This document shows positions 17,289 through 27,685 of a stretch of DNA of 64,000 nt, piece after piece (position 1 is the stretch's first letter; the number at the start of each line of letters is the position of its first letter). The notes beneath the pieces were generated by a model, which did not search any database, was not told the DNA's origin, and worked only from the letters and a program-made list of their open reading frames with translations. This DNA is from Hyphomicrobiales bacterium (GTDB lineage Bacteria; Pseudomonadota; Alphaproteobacteria; Rhizobiales; Xanthobacteraceae). A program made the position numbers and the translations under genes. The stretch covers positions 52,875 to 116,874 of the forward strand of contig JAFKKG010000034.1 of the NCBI GenBank assembly GCA_017305715.1. Reading direction: 5' to 3'.

Positions 17289-18620
17289 ATGATTTTGGAA
17301 AACTCGTTGCGCAAAATTCTCGTGCTCGGCGCGTCCGGCCTGCTCGGACGTTTCATTACCGACGATCTGCGGTTGCGGGGGTTTGGGACGATCGGCGTTG
17401 CCCGGCATTTCGAGCCGTCGCAACGGACCAGCGCATCCGATATCGAACTTCCGATCATGTCGATGGACACGGCTTCGCTGGCGCGGCTGATCCGCGAGCG
17501 CGAGATCGATGTCGTGGTCAATTGCCTCGGCGTGCTGCAGGACGGGCCGGGCAGCGACACCCGCGCCGTGCACCGCGATTTTGTCGAACGCCTGCTGGAC
17601 GCCATCCGTGACAGTGGCCGAGCTGTGCGCTTCGTCCATATCTCGATCCCCGGCACCGCCAACGCGGATCGCACCGCCTTCAGCACCACCAAGCGGGAAG
17701 CCGAACGGCTGATCGCCGCTTCCGGCATTCCCCACGCGATCCTGCGGCCGGGCTTTGTCGTGGCGCCTTCGGCCTATGGCGGCAGCGCGATGCTGCGGGC
17801 GCTGGCGGCGTTTCCCCTGCAATTGCCCGGCGATGAATCGGCGACGCCGTTCCAGCCGGTCGCTGTCGAGGATATTTCTGCGACCATTGCCTTGCTCGCG
17901 GCTCGTGACATTGGTGATGCCTCCGCAAACGCCGTGACATGGGACCTGATGCAGCCGCAACCGATCACGCTCGGCAATGTGATCGATCAATTCCGCTGGT
18001 CGTTCGGCACCTCGCGCTGGCCGCGGATCACGCTGCCTGGTTTCCTGCTCGATCTCGGCGCCAAAATGGGCGATCTTGCCAACAAACTCGGCTGGATGCC
18101 GCCGATGCGCTCCACGGCCATTGCCGAACTGCGCCGCGGTGTCACCGGCGATCCCGAAAGCTGGATGGCGGCCACCGGCATCGTGCCGAAGACGCTGGCG
18201 CAGACCGTCGGCGGCCACGCGGCCACCATCCAGGACAAATGGTTCGCGCGGCTGTTCCTGGTCAAGGCGCTGGTGATCGCGAGCCTAGCGCTGTTCTGGA
18301 TCGCGTCCGGCTTCATCGCGCTGGTGATCTCTTTCCCTGCAACAAAGGCAATCCTGCTGTCGCACGGTTTTCCGCCTTCGCTGGTTGCACCCTTTGCCGC
18401 CATCACCAGCTTGATGGACATATCGGTCGGCGTGTTGACGGCGTTTCGCTGGACCTGCGCCATCGGGCTTGTGGCTGGCATTGTCGTTTCGCTGGGCTAT
18501 ATGGCGGGAACGGCGCTCTTCACGCCGGATCTCTGGATCGAGCCGCTCGGCGCGCTGGTCAAGACAGCGCCGGCGATCGTGTTAATGTTGGTCGCATTGT
18601 TGACCCTGGATAACCGATGA
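17289..18620 (+). CDS. SDR-type NAD(P)-binding protein fused to a DoxX-like membrane domain
   Basis: A 443-residue fusion. Residues about 8-300 are an atypical/extended SDR: ILVLGASGLLGRFITDDLRL at the start, VVNCLGVLQDG after beta-4, then HISIPGTANADRTAFSTTKR, which lacks the standard YxxxK. Residues about 315-440 are four hydrophobic helices of DoxX type (LFLVKALVIASLALFWIASG, then PSLVAPFAAITSLMDISVGV). Such fusions resemble NAD-binding quinone-linked reductases; the reaction is unknown. The stop overlaps the next start by ATGA, so it is translated together with the DCC thiol oxidoreductase. Confidence 0.88.
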   Translation: MILENSLRKILVLGASGLLGRFITDDLRLRGFGTIGVARHFEPSQRTSASDIELPIMSMDTASLARLIREREIDVVVNCLGVLQDGPGSDTRAVHRDFVERLLDAIRDSGRAVRFVHISIPGTANADRTAFSTTKREAERLIAASGIPHAILRPGFVVAPSAYGGSAMLRALAAFPLQLPGDESATPFQPVAVEDISATIALLAARDIGDASANAVTWDLMQPQPITLGNVIDQFRWSFGTSRWPRITLPGFLLDLGAKMGDLANKLGWMPPMRSTAIAELRRGVTGDPESWMAATGIVPKTLAQTVGGHAATIQDKWFARLFLVKALVIASLALFWIASGFIALVISFPATKAILLSHGFPPSLVAPFAAITSLMDISVGVLTAFRWTCAIGLVAGIVVSLGYMAGTALFTPDLWIEPLGALVKTAPAIVLMLVALLTLDNR

Positions 18621-19024
18621 GCGCGTGGCCCGACGATGACGTGATCCTCTACGACGGCGTCTGCATCTTCTGCTCGCGCTGGGTCCGCTTCGTCGCGACG
18701 CGTGACGTCGCGCGCCGCTTTCGCTTCACCCCTATCCAGTCGGACTACGGCACGCGTCTCGCGCAGGCGTTCGGCATCGACCCCAGGGATCCCGACACCA
18801 ATGCGGTCGTCCATGGCGGCGTCGCCTGGCTCAAATCCGACGGCGCGCTGACGGTGCTGGGCGCCCTGCCGGGCTGGGGCTGGACGCGGGTGTTCTTTGT
18901 GGTGCCGAAGCCATTGCGCGACATGGTCTATGGCCTGGTCGCGCGCAATCGCTACAAGATTTTCGGCAGGTACGATGAGTGTTTTGTGCCTGATGCTGAC
19001 ATGCGGGCGCGGGTGATAGAGTAG
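18617..19024 (+). CDS. DCC1-like thiol-disulfide oxidoreductase (DUF393)
   Basis: A 135-residue protein with the defining N-terminal DGVCIFC motif (CxxC at about residues 16-19), followed by the arginine-rich RWVRFVATRDVARRF and the middle block GVAWLKSDGALTVLGALPG. The family is a thioredoxin-fold variant thought to exchange disulfides; no signal peptide is present, so it acts in the cytosol or at the inner face of the membrane. The 4-base overlap with the DoxX-fusion gene suggests they work together in a membrane-linked redox step. Confidence 0.9.
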   Translation: MSAWPDDDVILYDGVCIFCSRWVRFVATRDVARRFRFTPIQSDYGTRLAQAFGIDPRDPDTNAVVHGGVAWLKSDGALTVLGALPGWGWTRVFFVVPKPLRDMVYGLVARNRYKIFGRYDECFVPDADMRARVIE

Positions 19025-19040
19025 AGGTGCTTCTCTCCAT

Positions 19041-19156
19041 CATTGCGAGCGAAGCGAAGCAATCCATGTCACGGCATAACGGATAGATGGATTGCTTCCG
19101 CCGTCGCTCTGGGAGCTTCGGCGGACAAGTCGTCGCTATCGCTCCTCGCAATGACG
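19041..19156. repeat. Dispersed repeat, family A, copy 1
   Basis: Begins CATTGCGAGCGAAGCGAAGC and ends with the inverted GCTCCTCGCAATGACG; ATCCAT and ATGGAT also pair inside. The same element recurs at 52555-52637 and in decayed form at 53851-53935. It lies between convergent genes (DCC protein and amine oxidase) and may serve as their 3' end. Confidence 0.85.
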
Positions 19157-19165
19157 GCGAAGGGG

Positions 19166-20419
19166 TCACTTCACGAACGTAGCCAAAACCTCGACCGCCG
19201 CCCTTTCCCCCGAATCCCTTGCCCCATGCGCCGTCGAGAAAAACCCCGGCGAGGTCGCTTCCCCCGCAAAGAGCAGCCTTCCATCGACGGGCGCCGCCAG
19301 CAGCGCACGGGCGCCGGCGTGGCCGGGCAGGGCGTGGGAATAGGAGCCGCGCGAGAACGGTTCGCGGGCCCAGTGTGACTCGGACAGCGGCTTTAGTTTG
19401 CGGCGGTAGTCGTTGCCGAGGAAATTCGCGATGTCATTGATGCTCTCGGCAGCGAACGCGCCGGGGCCGGCGTCTTCCAGCGATCTGGCAAAGCGGCCGC
19501 CGAAAAAGCCTTCGATGCAGGGCTGGCCGAACGGGCGCAGATGATAGGTGCCCATCGCGGTGCGCATGGTCGCGCCGCGCAGGCTGCCGTCCTTTGGCAG
19601 CGTATCGCCATCGTCGAGCGCCAGCATCACCTTGTCGGCGAGGCCGAGCGGCAGGCCGCGCGCGGCGTCGACCTTTGTGGGCAGGGCAGGGTGAAAGCGG
19701 ATCGCTTCATCCGCGATCAGGTTGGTCGGCACGGTGATGATCACGCGGTCTGATATCAGCGTGCCCTGCGAGGTCTCGATGCGCAGGCGCTTGCCCGAAT
19801 GGTCGATCAGCGTCACCGCGCAATTGAGCGCGAGCGGGCATGAGGCGCCGTAGGCCGCGATCAACGCGCCATAGCCGCGGCGGACGCGCCAGTTGACCTC
19901 GGTGTCCTCATAGGCGGCCATGTCGAGAATCGAAACGGAATCGAGCTCGCAGCCGTTCACGTAGGTCGAGATCGCGTCGATCATCGGGTTCCAGCGGTTG
20001 CCGGGCTCCAGGGACAGATTGGCGGCGAGATCGCGGCCGGTCCTTCTGGCTTGTTGCGCGGCTTCCGCGGCGCGGTCGTAGAAGGCATCGAGCGCTTTCA
20101 GGAATTCGGCGCGCTGATCCGGCGGAAACGCCCCGTGATGGGCCTGCTCGCGCCACGGCGGGCGGTTCCTGTCGATCTCGAACTTCAGTTGTTCGGCGAT
20201 CGGAACGAACGAATTTTCGTCCGCCGAATGCAGCCAGCCGCAGCCGAGGTCGAAGGTGACGTCAGGGGATGCCTGGATCGTATGGGCGCGGCCGCCGACG
20301 CGGTCGCGCGCTTCCAGCACGAGGCAGGAGAGCTTGGATTGTTTCAGCGCGTGCGCGGCGCCGAGGCCTGCGGCGCCCGCGCCGATGATGGCGACGTCGA
20401 CTTCGGAGGGGAGGGACAT
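19166..20419 (-). CDS. FAD-dependent amine oxidase family protein
   Basis: A 417-residue flavoprotein. The FAD-binding Rossmann motif is IIGAGAAGLGAAHALKQ (residues about 11-27), followed by VLEARDRVGGRAHT, the GG-doublet motif of the monoamine oxidase / polyamine oxidase / phytoene desaturase group. LGCGWLHSADENS follows, and the end LFAGEATSPGFFSTAHGARD is the closing FAD motif. It should oxidise an amine, amino acid or related compound with oxygen as acceptor; substrate unknown. No signal peptide. The gene starts 50 bases upstream of the typA terminator hairpin and ends against a family A repeat. Confidence 0.9.
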   Translation of the reverse strand: MSLPSEVDVAIIGAGAAGLGAAHALKQSKLSCLVLEARDRVGGRAHTIQASPDVTFDLGCGWLHSADENSFVPIAEQLKFEIDRNRPPWREQAHHGAFPPDQRAEFLKALDAFYDRAAEAAQQARRTGRDLAANLSLEPGNRWNPMIDAISTYVNGCELDSVSILDMAAYEDTEVNWRVRRGYGALIAAYGASCPLALNCAVTLIDHSGKRLRIETSQGTLISDRVIITVPTNLIADEAIRFHPALPTKVDAARGLPLGLADKVMLALDDGDTLPKDGSLRGATMRTAMGTYHLRPFGQPCIEGFFGGRFARSLEDAGPGAFAAESINDIANFLGNDYRRKLKPLSESHWAREPFSRGSYSHALPGHAGARALLAAPVDGRLLFAGEATSPGFFSTAHGARDSGERAAVEVLATFVK

Positions 20420-20464
20420 CAGGTCGTCTGCTTCTTCGTCTTGCTACCTGTGCAGTATCCGAAA

Positions 20465-20492
20465 CGAAAATGGCCGGGACAAGCCCGGCCAT
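20465..20492 (-). terminator. Hairpin terminator downstream of typA
   Basis: A 9-bp stem (20470-20478 with 20484-20492, ATGGCCGGG/CCCGGCCAT) with a 5-base loop; on the minus strand it is followed by TTTCGTTTC. It lies about 45 bases past the typA stop. It is also the core of the dispersed CCGGGC repeat class. Confidence 0.65.
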
Positions 20493-20536
20493 CACGGTAT
20501 CTTTGTTCAAAGGCGGCGGCAGGCTTACGCCCCTGC

Positions 20537-22360
<1,824 letters not shown>

Positions 22361-22389
22361 AGCTGTTCTTCTGGCTCGGACAATGGCTG

Positions 22390-22440
22390 GAGCACGATCT
22401 CGCCGGAAAACCGGGACCCACTTTTCCGGATCACGCTCAT
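22390..22440. repeat. Short palindromic intergenic repeat
   Basis: AGCACGATCTCGCCGGAAAA pairs imperfectly with CTTTTCCGGATCACGCT. This form, with GGAAAACCGGGACCCACTTTTCC at its centre, resembles a repeat scattered in rhizobial genomes. It sits in the leader of typA, within 80 bases of the start. Confidence 0.55.
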
Positions 22441-22596
22441 AAACCTGAAATGCGACAGGGCGACGGCCTGGACCTTGGCCCCAAAAAGGAAGCCCGGCCA
22501 AAAGACCGGGCAGTACCTTACGCGTTGCGGCGCAATATATTCAGAAAACGCCAAAAAACAATGGTTTGTTTGGCATTTGGTTAGCCGTTTTTCGGG

Positions 22597-23352
22597 TCAA
22601 TTGCCTATTTCGGGGTCGGGATAGACCCCCCGCAAAACCTCCTCGAAATGGCCTTTGACGGCCTCGTTGCAGAGGCAGGAGCGGATTTTCAGCTGTTCCG
22701 GGTTGCGCACCAAAAAGGAGCCGCGGCGGGTCTCCAGGATGCCCTCGGCCTTGAAGGTCTGGATCACCCGGCTGGCATAGCTGCGGCCGACCCCCAACAG
22801 CGTCGCCAATTGCTCATGGGTCAGCGGCACCACGTCCTCGCCGTCGGTGCGCTCCATCGCCGACATGATCCATTTTGCCGTGCGCTGCTCGATCGAGTGG
22901 ATCGCGTTGCAGGCGGTGGACTGAAACATCTGGGCCAACAGGCAGTCGGCATAGCGGGCGAAGATGTTGCTCAGCGACACGGATTTGGCCTTTGCCGCGT
23001 CCAGCTTGCTGACCGGCAGCCGCGCGAACGGCCCGGCGAACTTGACCATGATGCGGGTATAGGCCGGCAAAAAGCCCTGGCTGACGATGCCGCCGACCGC
23101 ACCCTCGCGGCCGATCAGGATGGTTTCGACGTCGCGGCCGTCTTCGTTGGCCACGAGGTAGGACACAAGGCTCGGGCCGCAGGGGAAATGCACGATCTCG
23201 ACGTTGTCGCCGGGGCTGTAGAGCACGTCGCTGGGGTTGCCATCGACCTCCGTGAGGTGCGGCGCGATCAGCGCGAAATCGGCATCGTTCAGACGCCGCA
23301 GCAGATTGTTGAACGGCCGATCCCCGGCCGTCTCGTCGCGTCGCGCCTGCAT
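22597..23352 (-). CDS. Crp/Fnr-family transcriptional regulator
   Basis: A 251-residue regulator. ATG 23352 is preferred over a GTG at 23412 because GAGGAA sits 7 bases upstream of it, whereas the GTG lies inside a palindrome. Residues about 15-125 are a cyclic-nucleotide-binding-like beta barrel (VLYSPGDNVEIVHFPCGPS). A long helix follows, then a winged helix-turn-helix: LTHEQLATLLGVGRSYASRV with RRGSFLVRNPEQL. It lacks an N-terminal Fnr cysteine cluster, so its signal is not oxygen through Fe-S; the ligand is unknown. It is divergent from a single-domain receiver, with the palindrome 23406-23421 between them. Confidence 0.9.
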   Translation of the reverse strand: MQARRDETAGDRPFNNLLRRLNDADFALIAPHLTEVDGNPSDVLYSPGDNVEIVHFPCGPSLVSYLVANEDGRDVETILIGREGAVGGIVSQGFLPAYTRIMVKFAGPFARLPVSKLDAAKAKSVSLSNIFARYADCLLAQMFQSTACNAIHSIEQRTAKWIMSAMERTDGEDVVPLTHEQLATLLGVGRSYASRVIQTFKAEGILETRRGSFLVRNPEQLKIRSCLCNEAVKGHFEEVLRGVYPDPEIGN

Positions 23353-23405
23353 CAAAAGTTCCTCTGTTCCCAAAGCGCACAATAACGAAGCTATCGGCGC
23401 TTTTA

Positions 23406-23421
23406 TGTTCACTTGTGAACA
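23406..23421. promoter_or_regulatory. Perfect palindrome, candidate operator for the Crp/Fnr regulator
   Basis: TGTTCACTTGTGAACA: 7-bp arms around a TT spacer. It lies 54 bases upstream of the regulator start and about 137 upstream of the divergent receiver gene. Its size and symmetry suit a dimeric helix-turn-helix protein, so autoregulation is a fair guess. No binding evidence exists here. Confidence 0.5.
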
Positions 23422-23557
23422 GACAGTAGAACTCCGGTGTGGTGGTTTCAGTTCCGGAACCGAGGGTGCGCTTTCACAGGCGTCAGCGGGGCGTCACTTC
23501 CGGGGCTTCGGCCCGGGCAATTGGAAAAGCACAGTGAACCTGGGACTCGCGCTCACA

Positions 23558-23935
23558 ATGGAACCCGTCGTTGACGGCATGCCCAATGACGTCCTCATCG
23601 TCGAGGACGACCCCATCATCGCACTCGATTTCGAGGACACGCTTCTCGGCTCTGGCGTGCAGTCCGTTCGCACGGCCGGATCGGTGGCCAGGGCGCTCGC
23701 GTTGATCGATCAGCGGCCGCCGGATTTTGCGCTGCTCGATGTCAGCCTGAACCGAGAAAAGAGTTTTGCGGTGGCCGAGCGGCTGGATGCCTTGAAGATT
23801 CCGTTTGCCTTCGTCACCGGCTATGGCGCCGATGCCAGGCTTCCGGCGGCCTTCACGGATAAGCCGCGCTTGCCGAAACCATACTCGACGGAAGCGCTGC
23901 TTGCTCTGTTGAAACAAAGCAACGCCGGGCGCTGA
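23558..23935 (+). CDS. Single-domain response regulator (receiver)
   Basis: A 125-residue receiver domain from ATG 23558; GTG 23534, with GGAAAA upstream, is an alternative start. All key residues are present: the acidic pair in VLIVEDDPII, the phospho-acceptor Asp in FALLDVSLN, the switch Thr in FAFVTGYGA, and Lys in RLPKPYSTE. There is no output domain, so it must pass its signal by protein contact, in the manner of CheY- or Spo0F-like proteins. No kinase is adjacent. It is divergent from the Crp/Fnr regulator. Confidence 0.85.
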   Translation: MEPVVDGMPNDVLIVEDDPIIALDFEDTLLGSGVQSVRTAGSVARALALIDQRPPDFALLDVSLNREKSFAVAERLDALKIPFAFVTGYGADARLPAAFTDKPRLPKPYSTEALLALLKQSNAGR

Positions 23936-23963
23936 GCGATCAATCCGGCCGAGCGCTACGAAG

Positions 23964-25526
23964 TTAAATCCGCTTCGGATCGAGCGTGGTCGACCATAGC
24001 GCGACGTCGGCGCGGTCGCGCAGGGTCACGGTCATCTGTCCGGTCGAGCCGTCGATCTTGACGTGGCCGAAGAACTGCATGCCGGCCGACGGCGGCAGGT
24101 TCTGCCTGTCGAGCCCGGGCGCCTTGATGAACTTCACCTCGGGCCCGAACGTGTTGTCGAGTTCGTTGGGTCCGAACGTGCCGGCATGCAACGGGCCGGA
24201 GACGAATTCCCAGAACGGATCGAAGTCCTGGAACTGCGCCTTGTCGGGATTGTAGTAATGCGCGGCGGCGTAGTGGACATCCGCCGTCAGCCAGACCGTG
24301 TTGACGACGCCTGATGTCTTGATGAAGCGCAGGATATCGGCGATCTCCAGTTCGCGGCCGCGCGGCGGCCCGTCGCCCTGCGCGAAGGCCTCGGAACCCA
24401 TTTTGTTGGCCGCATCGTCATAGACGATGATGCTGAGCGGCATGTCCGAGGCGATCACCTTCCAGGTCGCGCGCGAGTTCAGCAATCCGCGTTTCAGCCA
24501 GGCTAGTTGCTCCGGTCCGAGGAAATAGCTTTCGGGACCATAGCTGGTTTGCAGGTTCGGGCCGTTGGGGCCGCGATAGCTGCGCTCATCCAGCATGAAC
24601 ACGTCGAGATGGGGGCCGTAATTGAGCGTGCGATAGACCCGGCCCGGCTCGACGATGCTCTCGCGCATCGGATACATCTCGTGGAACGCGCGCGCGGCGC
24701 GGGCCGCGAGCAGGGTGATGTCGCGTTCCTTGTACGCATCGGGAAGCTGCTTCGACAGCGACCAGTTGTTGGTGACCTCGTGGTCGTCCCACTGCACGAA
24801 TACCGGCACTTCGGCGTTGAAGGCGCGGACGTGCTCGTCCATGAAATTATATTTGTGGGCGGCGCGGAATTCGCCCAGCGTCTCGGCCACCTTGGCCTTT
24901 TCTTCGATCGTGACGTTCTTCCACACCTTGCCGTCGGCGAGCTTCACCTCTGGTTTGATCGGGCCGTCGGCATAGATGGTGTCGCCGGAATGCAGCAGGA
25001 AGTCCGGACGGTGCTTGCGCATGGTGGCGAAGGTGAACATGCCGCCGTCATCGGGATTGATGCCCCAGCCTTGTCCCGCGACGTCGCCGCCCCAGACGAA
25101 GCTGACGTCACGGCGATCGGCCGGCGCGGTGCGGAAGCGGCCGACGACGGCCTCGCTCTGAATATCGATATGCGACAGGTCGCGAAACCGGACGCGGTAG
25201 AAAATCTCCTGGCCGGCGGGCAGGTTTTCCAGCAGCATTTTGGCGGTGAAATCGCTCTCGGGCAGGGCAGCAATCGGCGGCAGCGCCCGCGCATTGGCAA
25301 ATGCCTCCGTGGTCGCGACCTCCACCATCATTTGCGAGGGCCGGTCGGCGCGCGCCCATACCACGCCACCATCGGCCCCGACGTCGCCGGATTGCACGCC
25401 ATGGGTGATCAGCGGCCGGTCGGCGGCGCGGCTGAGATAGGGCATCGCGATGAGGCCAAAGCCCGTTGCTGCGGTGGAGGAAAGAAAGCGTCGGCGGGAA
25501 ATTCTGCGGGGGAATTTGACGGTCAT
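23964..25526 (-). CDS. phoD: Alkaline phosphatase D family protein (PhoD-like), Tat-exported
   Basis: A 520-residue metallophosphoesterase. The N-terminus is a twin-arginine signal (ISRRRFLSSTAATGFG) followed by a hydrophobic stretch, so it is folded in the cytosol and exported. A small Ig-like N-terminal domain (THGVQSGDVGADGGVVWARA) precedes the catalytic part: FVWGGDVAGQG, LHSGDTIYADG, QWDDHEVTNNWS, and later VWLTADVHYAAAHYYNP. These are the PhoD metal-binding blocks (Ca/Fe type). It should free phosphate from mono- or diesters in the periplasm. No Pho-box was looked for successfully. Confidence 0.93.
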   Translation of the reverse strand: MTVKFPRRISRRRFLSSTAATGFGLIAMPYLSRAADRPLITHGVQSGDVGADGGVVWARADRPSQMMVEVATTEAFANARALPPIAALPESDFTAKMLLENLPAGQEIFYRVRFRDLSHIDIQSEAVVGRFRTAPADRRDVSFVWGGDVAGQGWGINPDDGGMFTFATMRKHRPDFLLHSGDTIYADGPIKPEVKLADGKVWKNVTIEEKAKVAETLGEFRAAHKYNFMDEHVRAFNAEVPVFVQWDDHEVTNNWSLSKQLPDAYKERDITLLAARAARAFHEMYPMRESIVEPGRVYRTLNYGPHLDVFMLDERSYRGPNGPNLQTSYGPESYFLGPEQLAWLKRGLLNSRATWKVIASDMPLSIIVYDDAANKMGSEAFAQGDGPPRGRELEIADILRFIKTSGVVNTVWLTADVHYAAAHYYNPDKAQFQDFDPFWEFVSGPLHAGTFGPNELDNTFGPEVKFIKAPGLDRQNLPPSAGMQFFGHVKIDGSTGQMTVTLRDRADVALWSTTLDPKRI

Positions 25527-25609
25527 GCGAGCCTCACCAGGTTCTGGCGTGAGATGGCGCGAGCAGACTTAGAAAGATTCCATGACGGTCGGATTACAGC
25601 AACGACGGC

Positions 25610-27031
25610 TTAGCCGCCGGCAGCCCGGAACACGGCGCTCGCGCGCTGCAAATTCTGCGGCATGCTCAGCAACAGCGCCTTGCGGTCGGCGACCGCGTTA
25701 TGGAACTGCTCGAGCGCGATGTTGAAGGTGGTCAACGCGCCGTCCTCGACGGCGCCATGCTCGAAGCACTCCAGCATGTGGCGCAGGATGCCGTCGGCTT
25801 CCGTCTGCATCTGGTCGAGTTCCTCGGTCGAATCGCAGCTGCGTGCCGCGGCGAGCAGATCCAGCAGCCGGTCGCGCTGCGAATTGCTGGCAATGCGCTC
25901 GTCCTTCTTCAGATAGCCCGCGAACCATGCGCCGGCGGAGCCCATTGCCGACAACGCCATCAGGCCCCACCAGATGAAATCGCTGTAGCGCTCGAAAAAG
26001 GTTTTTTCCTCGCCGTCGACAAAGGCGGCGGCGCCCGGATGCGCCGGGATATTGGCATCCTTGTCGGTGTCCGGCGTCTCGATCTTGGCGGCGAGCGGAA
26101 AGTCGTTCTTCAGCGATTGCCGGATCGCAAACAGCTGCCGGGTAAAGATCGCAATGGTGGAATCGGATATGCCTTTCCGCGCCACGATGTGATGCGAGAA
26201 GCTGATGGTCTTGATCTCCTCCTCCGGCTTGGCCGGCGCGCCGCCAAAGGTGCCGGCGGGAATTTCGGAGGACTCATAGGCCGGATGGTTTTGCGCAATC
26301 GCTTCCGCCGAATCGATCGCCAGGAAAGTCGGCGTGCCGCCGTCGCGCATCGAAGCGGCGATCGCATCCGACGTGATCTTGCTGTTGAGCGGGCCCGCCG
26401 CGAGATAGACATCCGCCTTCTGGTTGCGGATGGCGTCGGCTGCCTCGGAGGCCGGAAACTGGATGATCTGGACCTTGGCCGGATCGATGCCGTATTGCTC
26501 CAGGATCACCTTGAGCAAGCTGACATTCGCCTCGGTGCGGCCGATGACGCCGATGCGCTGTCCGGCGAGTTGCGTGATCTTGGTGATCTTGGGCGGGGCC
26601 TTCTTGCCCTTGACGGGCTTGGCGGCGGGGGGAACCCAAAGCACGGCGACGTTCTTGCGCAGCGTTGCCACGGCCTGCGCATTCTTGGGCACCTCGAGGT
26701 CGCCGCGGATAATGGCCAGATGGACCTTGCCGTCGCCGAGCAGCTTGGCGCTCGACCCGGCACCATCGGTCTGGGTCGGGCGCAACCGCACCAGGCTGTG
26801 CGGCTGGTTGTTGAAGGCCTGCGCCAGCGCTTGCACCACTTTGAGGTCGTCGCTGTTGGCCGGGCCGACCGCGATCCGCAACGTCACCGGCCGCGTCGCA
26901 ATATGATAACCGGCCCCGACAACGCCGACGATGGCGAGCACGCCGGCCAGCATGATGAACGCCAGCCGCCGCCGCGCCGAACGGGGCGAGGGCACGGGCA
27001 GCGCTTCCGTAGGAGATGTGCCGTCGGTCAT
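25610..27031 (-). CDS. TAXI-family TRAP-type solute-binding protein with two membrane segments
   Basis: A 473-residue protein starting at MTDGTSPTEALPVPS, with CAGGA upstream. One hydrophobic segment (about residues 24-45, LAFIMLAGVLAIVGVVGAG) anchors it, and a second (DFIWWGLMALSAMGSAGAWF, about 360-385) follows the binding domain. Residues about 50-340 match TAXI/NMT1-like periplasmic receptors: LRIAVGPANSDDLKVVQAL and IGRTEANVSLLKVILEQYG. The C-terminal helical region, about 85 residues after the second segment, is cytoplasmic. No TRAP permease is adjacent; with two anchors it may sense rather than transport. Confidence 0.85.
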   Translation of the reverse strand: MTDGTSPTEALPVPSPRSARRRLAFIMLAGVLAIVGVVGAGYHIATRPVTLRIAVGPANSDDLKVVQALAQAFNNQPHSLVRLRPTQTDGAGSSAKLLGDGKVHLAIIRGDLEVPKNAQAVATLRKNVAVLWVPPAAKPVKGKKAPPKITKITQLAGQRIGVIGRTEANVSLLKVILEQYGIDPAKVQIIQFPASEAADAIRNQKADVYLAAGPLNSKITSDAIAASMRDGGTPTFLAIDSAEAIAQNHPAYESSEIPAGTFGGAPAKPEEEIKTISFSHHIVARKGISDSTIAIFTRQLFAIRQSLKNDFPLAAKIETPDTDKDANIPAHPGAAAFVDGEEKTFFERYSDFIWWGLMALSAMGSAGAWFAGYLKKDERIASNSQRDRLLDLLAAARSCDSTEELDQMQTEADGILRHMLECFEHGAVEDGALTTFNIALEQFHNAVADRKALLLSMPQNLQRASAVFRAAGG

Positions 27032-27254
27032 CAATTCCTGAACGGGTCGTCTGGGGTTTAGTTTCGGGAGTCCCAACGCGCTTAGCCCCTCCATTCTAGC
27101 AAATTCCTTGCCGGGCTGAGGTTACATCTGCGTCATGGTTACCAGCGGCCATAGGACGCGCTTTTCGCCTTAATTTGGCCCGGGAATCCCAAGGCGGATC
27201 CCGCGGGGCCGGTTCGATGTTAGGGTAAGGCAGGGATGACATTCGGAGGCGATC

Positions 27255-27560
27255 ATGGCGGAACGGCTGTCGGCAGAAGCGCGGAAATCGGCCCTGGCGG
27301 AGCTGCCCGGCTGGTCGGAGGCCCCCGGCCGGGAAGCGATCACAAGGACCTTTGTTTTCAAGGACTTCAACGAGGCCTTCGGGTTCATGACCCGTGCTGC
27401 CTTGGTGGCCGAAAAGCACGACCATCACCCGGAATGGCGCAACGTCTACAAAACGGTCGAGGTGGTGCTGGCCACCCATGATGCCGGTGGTGTCACGAAG
27501 CTGGATATCCAGCTTGCGACCGCCATGAACGCGATCGCAAGGCAGCTCGGTATTGCCTGA
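27255..27560 (+). CDS. phhB: Pterin-4a-carbinolamine dehydratase
   Basis: A 101-residue enzyme with a GGAGG ribosome site just upstream. It dehydrates 4a-hydroxytetrahydrobiopterin-type pterins, regenerating the cofactor of aromatic hydroxylases. The signature [19 protein letters not shown] contains the two catalytic histidines, and [20 protein letters not shown] precedes it. No phenylalanine hydroxylase gene is adjacent, so its partner lies elsewhere, or it acts in molybdopterin metabolism as suggested for some homologues. The next gene in this direction starts 126 bases on. Confidence 0.95.
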   Translation: MAERLSAEARKSALAELPGWSEAPGREAITRTFVFKDFNEAFGFMTRAALVAEKHDHHPEWRNVYKTVEVVLATHDAGGVTKLDIQLATAMNAIARQLGIA

Positions 27561-27685
27561 GCGCCCCTTGGCGTCTCCTGAGCGGGCCCGCCAACTTTGC
27601 CGTTAACGATCTTGCGGGCGCGGCCGAACATTCCCAATTGTTCGATGCGCGTCGATCCGCCGCGCCGGACTTGAGGAGCGCCGTC

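Noticed and set aside
22390-22440. Possible riboswitch in the typA leader
   Set aside because: The paired element matches a dispersed repeat pattern, and no known riboswitch core was seen.
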